From NCBI GenBank assembly GCA_916610825.1, contig OU744454.1:1203001-1267000 (forward strand): 64,000 nt of DNA. The letters are read 5' to 3'. Within the stretch, counting starts at the first letter, position 1, and every line of letters begins with the position of its first letter. The notes beneath the pieces were generated by a model. That model was not told the DNA's origin. It made no database searches and saw only the letters and a program-made list of their open reading frames with translations. The stretch comes from Haliclystus octoradiatus (lineage: Eukaryota; Cnidaria; Staurozoa; Stauromedusae; Haliclystidae). Of this stretch, positions 1-32,100 are shown one piece after another. The position numbers were made by a program, and so were the translations under genes.

Positions 1-232
1 ACCAATATATGCTACAGTACTGTATTAAATAATAAAACATGTCAAAAACTTTTAGGCTTTGCAGAATTGAGATCTGATTTAATTAAACAGATATGCTATC
101 ACATGGTGCATTTAGTGCACTGTACATTACCGTTATGTGGTTCCAAAGTGCTGTATTTTATCAATTCCATCTTGTATCATAAATTATTTTCAAATGCTGG
201 TAATTAGTTTTATAAATATTTTTTTATTTCAG

Positions 233-22278
<22,046 letters not shown>

Positions 22279-22570
22279 TTTTATTCGCATAAAAACACAA
22301 ACAATTAATTTTAACGATTAAAATGTTTGCTGATCTATCATACATTATCAGCAGATTAATTTCCTACAGATTGTACATATAACCTTCGATGTTTGTATCT
22401 CATATTGATGAGTGGATTAAAAATAGATTTGAAGGAAAGGATATTGACGCTGTATGTTTGCTTGTTTTAGTCCTCTTGAATAATCCATAATAAATATTTA
22501 CTAAATAAACATATTGGAAGGTAATAACAAATAATCCATAATAAATATTTACTAAATAAACATATTGGAA

Positions 22571-22915
22571 GGTAATAACATCCATAGTAGTGAACGAGAT
22601 TAGAAGAAAACAACATCCATCGTAGTGAACAAGATTAAAAGGTAACAACATCCATAGTAGTGAAGAAGATTAGAAGGTAATCACATCCATAGTAGTGAAC
22701 AAGATTAGAAGGTAATCACATCCATAGTAGTGAACAAGATTAAAAGGTAATCACATCCATAGTAGTGAACAAGATTAAAAGGTAACAACATCCATAGTAG
22801 TGAACAAGATTAGAAGGTAACAACCACATCCATAGTAGTGAACGAGATTAAAAGGTAACAACATCCATAGTAGTGAACACATTCGGAAGGTACCATAGTA
22901 TTGAACGGATTGGAA
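22571..22915. repeat. 35-bp minisatellite, about nine copies
   Basis: Units resemble GGTAACAACATCCATAGTAG followed by TGAACAAGATTARAA, repeated head to tail at a 35-bp period with point changes and decaying toward 22915. There are no unique spacers between units, so it is a plain tandem repeat. A 51-bp duplication (period 22481 to 22532) directly precedes it. Confidence 0.93.
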
Positions 22916-22994
22916 GAAACAAAAAAGTTGGAATAAAAAAATAAAAATTAAATTAAAACTTTAAATTAAAATTTTCACAAATTTTAAACTCAAA

Positions 22995-23000
22995 TTTATT
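22995..23000 (-). terminator. Candidate poly(A) signal AATAAA for PEX19
   Basis: AATAAA on the minus strand about 120 nt past the PEX19 stop codon. Assigned by position only. Confidence 0.45.
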
Positions 23001-23119
23001 TCACTACAAAACAATTGATAAATGTGTTGGTTAAATTAAATATGTATGAATGGTAAAATGTAGACAGTACTATAAATTGTCTTCCTGTAAAACGTCCATA
23101 AAATGTGATTTTGTGTCTC

Positions 23120-26100
23120 TCACATGATCGAGCACTGCTCGCCTCCTTGCTCTGTCCCTGCACCGACTTGTCCCCCCTATGAAACATATACAAATTAAAT
23201 ATCTGAAAAAAACATAAATCAACAACAATAAAAACACTGCCTTGGATATTCCAGAGTGACCACTATGACAGGTGACCCCTGTATAAAGGTGACCATTATA
23301 ACAGGTTTGAATGTAGCAGCTTGCAATTCTAAAATGTACAATTAGTAGATTTAGCTATGGTAGATTTGAAAAACTGTTTATTCAGAACAACAAACTTTGC
23401 GTGTTATTGTGAAATACTGTAGTTTCAATATTCTATATGGTATATTTCAATAGTTATTTTTGTAATAAATCGCCAACAAAATATAGTCTAAACGTTCTTC
23501 TAAATAAAAATAATTATATTACATGATCCTAAAAACAATAACATTGTGGTGGTACTTTTTAATACTTACAAGTTGTTCCCGAATCTCTTCTGGTGGCTGT
23601 CCGCATTTTTCCATCTACAATAAAATTATTTAATTATTCACATTTTTCCATCTGTTATAAAGAGTCAATCAGTCTCCAATTTCTAGGTTTCAAAAATCTG
23701 ACAGCCCCAAGTTGAAATAGCTTCATATTTACATGATTTTTGTGGGTTAAATAAATAGCACATCCCAAGTATTTTGACATCAACTTATCTGAATAGCTTT
23801 ATTTAACCTTACTTGAAACATTAACTCTGTTATCTTTTCAAAGCGATTATTTTTGATTTTTCCATCGGATTCTTCCTCCTGATCAAACTCTTCACAAATT
23901 TCACAACATAATTTATACTGTCGTTCGTGTTTTGAAAATGCCTCTTTTTCGCATGTTTCTTTGTTGTCTTTCAGCCAGAGTGGATACTACATGAAACATG
24001 AATAAATACTATGAATCAACACAAATTCATCATAACATAGCTTGATAAAATGGAACCACTAAGCACATCTGAGAGCAATAGAGTTATCTGCAGAGCAGAC
24101 ACAACAATTGAGATTGCATAAATTTCAGTAGGCCTACAGTGAATCTTCATTTGGATATCGGATATGTGGTCAGTGTGGACAGGTGACTGCTATATAGAGG
24201 TCAATGTCATAGCAGGTTTAGCTGTAAAGGGTTAATGTACATACAGTATACAATCCAAGCCAGCAGCAGTAACGTTTGATAAGAGAATGGGCTGCCTAAA
24301 ATTAATCACTCAAACAATTTGCAGACTTTTTGCAAGGAAATAGAATTCGTCTACACCATTATGCTGGGGTCTTTGATGCAGAGCAATTAATTTCATATTG
24401 AAAAATTGTTCGGGGTTTGTTCAGAATTGACGTCAGAGGCAGAAGAGAAAGTACATGAACATTGACGTCAGAGGCAGAAGAGGAAGTACATGAACATTGA
24501 CAGCATTGGCATGTATCAAATTTCCAATTAACAATTTAAAATGAAAGGAAGGATGGCAGACACATTATAGATATTGATTACCTTTTCCTTTAGTTTAACT
24601 AAAGATGGATATAATATATCCTTTGATAATAGATTTTGCATCATTCCTTGAACAAGACCCATCATTTCGTCAGGTTCTCCTTCTTCAGAGCCAATACCAA
24701 GATGACGCATTGCTTCCATTATGTCATCACCGTCACCAGGTGCCGCACCCTATAAAATAAATCACAGTTATATGCTGTGAATAACCAGTGGCAAAGATAT
24801 ATTTGATGGCTGGTATTAGTTCATAGTCAACATGCTAAATATTAATACATGACAGAAACGGTATTAATTTTCTGTTTATTTGTGTGAGATCTCTCTCCTG
24901 GATGAATTTGCAACTTCACCATCATCACAGCTTATCATTTCTAGAAACTATTTCTAGAAAACTAGAACAATGTTACACAGGCTGTACAGTGTACATAACC
25001 GGTATAAATAATCACTGTTTGTGCCTGCCTCACAGCATTTTTATTGTTACAATATACTAATAATACTTATCTACAGTATCTATTTATAAATAACCCTTGT
25101 ATACCATTTTTTATTATCCACATACTTACACCCAAATCACTAAAGTTTTTACCAAATTGATTCCATGCTTCAGCAAAATTAGCATCAATATTATCAGAAC
25201 TGTTATCAGGGTTACCTGAAAAGAATATCAAGTCAGATGCTAAGCAATTGGCGCACAGTTTCCCATGAGCTATTGATATTTGGTGCATGAGAGGAAGGTA
25301 AGGAAAAAATGAGAAGGCATCAGAAAATTACGAGCCGCCTCGGCAAGTAATTCCCGCCTTCGAGTATTCTTCTGAAGTGACTCGAGTGAGCCAAATATCA
25401 ATAGCTCATAGGAAACTGTGCGCCAATTGCTTTCTATTAAAACTAGCAGAACTTTTACAATCATTTACATGACTTTCTCGCTAATTAAATGTTTTTGAAA
25501 ACTTCTGATTAAATTAGAAATTCTCATTTGTGTTGTAAAGTTCGATTGTGTTTTCGAACCCATTTTGCTATGGTGATTTGGCGTCAAATTATAAACCAAT
25601 CAGATTGATTTTAATTAATTATGGTATTGTCAATTTCAAGGGCAAATCTAGCTCATAGCTTGCTGCTACACATGCATCGCAATGTTCAATTAATGGAATT
25701 CTAAAAATTGGTTGCAACAAAGTTTTCTATCAAAGAGAAGAGTATTGAGATAATCTTATCAAGTACAAGAGTTAACATAACATTATCTACACCATAATAC
25801 TAAGAACACATCTGTTATTTAAATTAACCAAGCAACAAGGGTTACTCATAGCAACAAGGGTAAATAAATGATAGTTCCAAAAATGTAACTTTTTCAAGAA
25901 TAAAGTTATATTAAACTCAGTTTCAGACCCATAATCATTTCAAATATAGACTTTTGAAGGAAGTGACCAGATTTCTACAACCTAGGTCTGTCGAAGTATG
26001 TCAACCTAGTTTTGGGAATGCTACGAAGTCTAGAAGGAGAATACAAAATTCTTAATATAAAATATAAATAAAGACTAATTAAAGTAATTAAAAATATGAA

Positions 26101-29100
26101 AAGCAACAACAGATTAATGATCAATGTTCAATATTAAATTTTCATGTAATTAAATTTCTTCAACCTTTGTCAATAAAAATCCAGGTCTGCTGAAAATAAA
26201 GCCTTTAATTGCAGTATGTTTAACACATTCACTTTTCAAGAGATTACATTGTAGGTTCTACCTCTACTTTCTTAAATCCTTTCGAGTGAATCCAACGTTT
26301 TGTTTGGTAACTATTGTTAAATGGTCGGCAGCTATAGAGAGTGTGGTAAAAGAGGTCAGGATCACGCCTTACATTTTGAAATAAGCTACAATCACGTGTC
26401 CCGGGCTTCCAATCTCACAATTCAATATTCGAGAAGTTATGAAAAGATGTTTTAGAAGTGCAAGGTAACAAATATTTAAACTGTTGGTAACTATTCATTT
26501 TCAAACCCTAAAGTTTTTCAACCTTTCATGGAAATATGACACTTGAAAATTCACGTCTAACAAGAATACCCTCTACCCCCTCTAAAAATATATCTAGGTT
26601 ACAAGATCAACTGAAACATTATGACACTTATTTTCAAAAAAATGATCAAATTATTTAGGTTAATGTGATATAAATATGAGCCTATTTCAAGGAAACATCT
26701 TCACAATCCAAGAAAATCCTAACAATGTCTACGTAATCTATCTAATTTAAATACCAGTAGGAGGCGGAAATCCCGACTGTAAAAGTTTCTCAAATTCCGC
26801 AGGATCAAAACCAGGAATCTCAAGTCCACCCATTGCATTTTCAAATTGTTTTGTGAACTCTTTCATCATTTCTTCACTCTGTAAATCATCTAAGCCTCCA
26901 GGTAGAGCATTGAATGAACCATCTAAATTATCATTTTGAATGTTTTTTTCTTGTTTTTGTTTTTCTTCAATTTCTGTAAAGTCTTTCAGAGCATCTAATT
27001 TAAAAAAATTTAAAACAAATTGTTTATCAATAGATATGAACACAATGAATTTTATATACAGTATATTGAATTGCTTCTGAAAAACATACAGAAATGGGAT
27101 TGGCTACTGAATTGATACTGAAATTCACCAGACGATTTAAATCTATTTTATTCATGTTCCAATGACAACTACTGAAAGGCACTTTAAAAAATTCAAAAGC
27201 TACTGAACAGAGAAAAAACTCCTATGTTAAGATTTTAATCATATTCCATGTTTCAATATGATGAAGTTGTTGTAAACATTATAAAACTTGATAGCCTAGA
27301 ATAATAACATTGTCAATTATATTATGATTAGATTTCAATTTTGAAAGGCAGGGCAAAACGAAACATAAGCCAGGAGTTGAAGTTTCGGGGCACCAGTTAA
27401 AGATTGGATTAAATAAATGCATGTACTACAAATTATTAGGTACCATTGTTGCAAAGTGTAGCTAAAACTGTAACAGAACTATTTAATATGATCAACATTA
27501 CATTTTGTGACACTTCCCCAGGTTGGAAAGAATGCCGTTTTCAGGAAAGATCTTGGTTGTGGGATCAAGTAACTTACAGATGGAGTTTCAGCCGAAATTT
27601 AAAAAAAATTCATGTATTCAAAATTTATATGAAATTCAACTATTTTTAACAGGCATTGCATTCGCCAGTTTGCAGATAAGGGTGCATCTTGCCGAGATTT
27701 TGGAGGTGCCCGTGAAAGATGTGCTTGCGAATCAGAGTACAGCAGGGCCACCACCAGATAATATTTCAAGTCCTCTCAGGCAGCCCGCAAAAATTTTTCA
27801 TACAAACTTTTTGTATGATAAAACAATTTTGTTTATTATTTATCTATTTAAATGTTTTTCAGCCTTGTAAGCTACTCCTTTGAGTATATCTATATTCATA
27901 AGATTCGTAGTCAAGATAACACACTTGCTTACTTTCAATATGTATTTTTCTAATAACACAAGACTATATATTACATTGATCACATGTCTATTGCGAAATG
28001 TCTAAATCTATTTCTATAATTATGACGTAGCCTCCATGCCCCTCCTAGAGAAATCGGATTAAATTTATAAATTAAGGCGACATGGAGATTTTCTATTTCT
28101 TGTACTTCTTCTTAGATTATCTTTAATTTTATCTCTATTAATTTTATCACTAGATATGATTGTACTATCTTCTTCTTGATCTTCTGTGTCCTCTTCTTCT
28201 TCTGTTGAATCGTCTTCTTCCTCTTCATTTGAATTGTATCGACGTAGGAAACGACGGTTTCTCCATTTGAGTCGTCCAGTTTCTGTTCTGACTACGTAGC
28301 TACGACGACCAGGGTACAAGGTAATAATCTCACCAGTGGTGTCCCATAAACGGGTCCTGGGATGTTGGATACGTACAATATCTCCAATATTGAATGGGCC
28401 AAGAACATGGGCGTTGGCATCGTACCGTTCTTTGGCTTTTACTTTAAGCTTGAGTGCTTTTTTATCGGCATCTTTGATTGCTGTTTGTAAAGTAGACGTG
28501 AAGACTGCTGGACCAACAGGAAGACGTGAGCGTATCTGTCGACCGAACAATCGTTGAGCAGGAGAGAGACCGTCTTTCTTAGGCGTATTTCGAAATTCAA
28601 GCATGGCGTGCAGAAAGCTGGATGTATCAAGATTTCCTTTTGGTTCAACTTTTCTTACCAGATTTTTCATGGACTTGATTGCTGATTCAGCAAAACCATT
28701 GCTTTGGTGATTGTATGGCGAGGAAGGGTCGTGTTTGATCCCCCATTCTTTGCAAAATGATGCAAATGCCCTTGATTTAAACTGAGGACCACCATCAGAT
28801 TGTAGGCGGACAGCTAGTCCAAGTTTGGCACTCCATTGAAAAATTCTTTCGATGACGTCATCTGTATTACAGCCACCACGACCCAAATCATATACTTCAG
28901 GCCAACCAGATAATCGGTCAGCAATGACAAGAAATTCTTTGCCACCGAAGGAGAACAGATCCATTGCAATAACTTCGCCAGGCCATTGAGGGACATCATC
29001 TTGGATGAGAGGTTCTTTTGGCTGACTTGCTTTATATGTTTGGCAGGCTTGACAGCTGTCAACGACTTGACCAATGTCGTTAGCCATGTTGGGCCAATAG

Positions 29101-32100
29101 ACAGTTTGGCGCGCCCTTGCCAAGGCACGTTCTTTACCTTGATGGGCAATGTGCAGCAGTTGTTGTATTTCTTTCCTGAGAGCTGACGGTATGACCACAC
29201 GTTGTCCATAGAGTATGAGGCCATGTTGAAGAGACAGAGCATGACGGACATTCCAAAATGGATGAAGGTCGTAGCGTAAATTAACTTTGTCAGTTGGAAA
29301 GCCACTTTTAACAGTACAAATGAGGTGCTGATAGGTGCCATCATTGTTGGCGGCGGCTTTGACTTTTTCCATTGTGAGATCAGTGAACTCTGGGTTGGAC
29401 GCACCAAGAGCATTTAATGTCAAGATTTGAACAAAGGTGTCGATGTTGTCGGCCATATCTGCATCGTCGTCTGATGGTTGACTTGCTGGGTACCTTGAGA
29501 ACAGGTCTACAGTGGTATGCTTTGTACCAGGTTGCCAGACAGCGTACGGTGTAGTATGCGCCAGTTTTTCTTTTAGACGAACAATACGTGGTGTTGTTAC
29601 TTCATCTAAAGATTTGTTGTTGATGATTGAAATCAAAGGTTTGTGGTCAGTGACCAATTCGAAGTTAGTACCTCGTAAGAACAATTTGCATTTCTTGACC
29701 GCCCACACCACTCCTAACAGTTCAACTTCGGTTGTGGAATAGTGTGACTCAGTTGGTGTCAAAAATCGACTGCCACATTGTAATAGGCGCCATGAGCTAT
29801 TATCTTCTTGTTGCCATAATGCGAATCCAAGGCCTTTTGATTGGGCAGCATCTGTCTCTAGACGAAGGCTAGCGCCAGGCTTGTACTGGGTGAGAACTCT
29901 TGGTGATATCAGCAGCTTGATGAGACTCGTGAAGGCCTCTTGTTGAGCTATTTCCCATACAAATTCAACTTTTGGTGATAGAAGATGTCGCAAGGGTTGA
30001 GCCAATGTACTGATATCTGTGCTGAAGGCTTCAAATTGCTGGACGAGGCCCATAAATGACCGAAGATCTGTACGGCTAGTGGGAATAGGAAAATTCTCCA
30101 ATGCGTTTACTAGTTCTGGGTCCAACGTGTAGCCATCTTTAGATAATTTGTAGCCACACCAGATTACATTTGGTTGAGAATATACAAATTTCTTTGGATT
30201 GAGTGTAATTCCAGCTGTTTTACATCTTTCGAGGACATCTTTGACGCGTGCTTCGTGTGCAGGACCAGCTTCTCTGTCGTAAATAACAATGTCTTCCACA
30301 ATCTTCTTAACATTTTCTAGGCCAATGAGGGCGTCGTCTCCACGTCTATTGTGTTCATCACCGGCCGATATGAGCCCCATGGCATTTCTTAGGAAACGTT
30401 TGCTTCCCCATGGTGTGATGAAGGAGGTGAATGGGACACTGTCTTTATCTAAGGGTACCTGCCAGTACCCATGTCGAGCATCCAGTGTAGTAAAGACACC
30501 CATACCTGGTGGTATTTGCAACACTTCTTCTCTTGGTACTTTCATCGGATATCCAGGACGCTTGACAAACTTGTTCAGTCTTGTGAAGTCGATGGTGATC
30601 CGTGGTTCAGCAGAATGCTTCTTCGGTACTACAACCATAGGGTGGAGCCAATCAGGGTTTTCACCAACTGGGACGTCTTCGATGATACCTTTTTCCACCA
30701 TAGCGTCTAGTTGAGCTTTTACTGGTTCACGCCAATGAAGAGGAATTTGATATGCCTTATAACATTTCTTGGGTGAAGCATCTTCTGTCAGTTCAATCTT
30801 CATTGGTGGTCCACACATTGCTTGAAGGGGGCCATCTGAGACAAAGACATCTGGATATTGGTTGATCATGTTGGTCTTTGCTGAGTCAGCAGTACCTGCG
30901 GATGTACTACTTGATACAAATGAAGCATTTGATGATAATGGATGAGATACTGACAATGATTGTACACTTATATTGTTGGGCCAGTCTTCATTTATCAGGC
31001 CTAGTGTAATACACCCTTGTCTGCTTAGCAGGGGGTGGTTGGCATTGTCTAATATATGTACCAGGGCTGTGTATGACTTAGTATTATGATAGAGGGTCAT
31101 TTTCACACACCCATGAGATTCTAAAGTAGACCCACTTGGACCAACCAGAGTTTCTTCATCTCTTGTTAATGTTACATTATTATTCCCCATAAGTTTATAG
31201 AGATCAGTGAGCCCCATAGCATCACAGCCAGCCCCTGTGTCTGCTAGCCAATTAACAGGTTTGGTGACAGCTTGATGTTTTGTTTTTAATGGAATTAAAT
31301 TTTTGCTTGTGCATATTTGGGATAATTGAATGCAGTTTTCAGCTTTTACTTTGGTAAAGCAAAATTTTTCTAAATGTCCCTTTTTGTGGCAACGGGTACA
31401 TTCTAAGTTTTTCGCCGGACAATCGTCTTTTCCGTGCGTTTTTCCGCAACGACGGCATTCATCGCTTTTTGAGGCTTTGTTTTGACCGCCATGCTTGGCT
31501 GGCGACCGCTTTTGTGATTTATACGTCGACTTTTTGAAGGCGTTAATTGGCTTCTCGCCGAGCTGATCATCAACAACGCGGCTGGACTCATAGTTTTGAC
31601 AAGTCTCCAAAACATTTTTTAATGTCAACTTGTCAAGCGGGGTTTCTAAAACTCTTTGCCTCATGGCTGAGTCTTTAAGACCAGAGATTAATCTATCACG
31701 AAGACGTTCCTCACGGTGTGCGGCACTGTCATTACATTTATGTGCGTAGTCACAATCTTGGTCGATTTCCCGAAGCGCTGCATAATATGCATCAACTTTC
31801 TCGCCATCTTGTTGATCACGTTGGATGAAGATTCGTCTATCGACAAGTGGATGACGATGGCGTCTTAAGTAACCTTCAAGATGGCCAATTATATTATCGA
31901 TATCATCTGTATCTTGGACAGGAATAATGTTTTGTGTCCACATTTTAGTCCAGTCTTCGTGGAGAGCCGACCGAAGTAAACCACGACGCGCTGCTAGGTC
32001 ACAATCATATTTTAAACGAGAGGCAGCTGAATAATCACTGAATCGGATCACCCAATCCCGAAAGTCAATCATTTTCATACCTTCTGGTGACCTTAATTTC

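Larger units (their letters stand above)
22279..23119. other. Spacer between convergent genes: 3' UTRs and tandem repeats
   Basis: The matrix gene ends at 22278 (plus) and PEX19 at 23120 (minus). The spacer holds a 51-bp duplication (22481-22582), a 35-bp minisatellite (22571-22915), a candidate plus-strand AATAAA at 22489-22494, and a candidate minus-strand AATAAA at 22995-23000 for PEX19. No coding sequence is seen. Confidence 0.8.

Noticed and set aside
22571..22915. CRISPR-like regular repeats
   Set aside because: The 35-bp units abut one another with no unique spacers; it is a minisatellite in a eukaryotic genome.
28336..30714. Several open frames on the opposite strand or other frames of the retrotransposon
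   Set aside because: Shadows of the Gag-Pol frame; none has its own domains.
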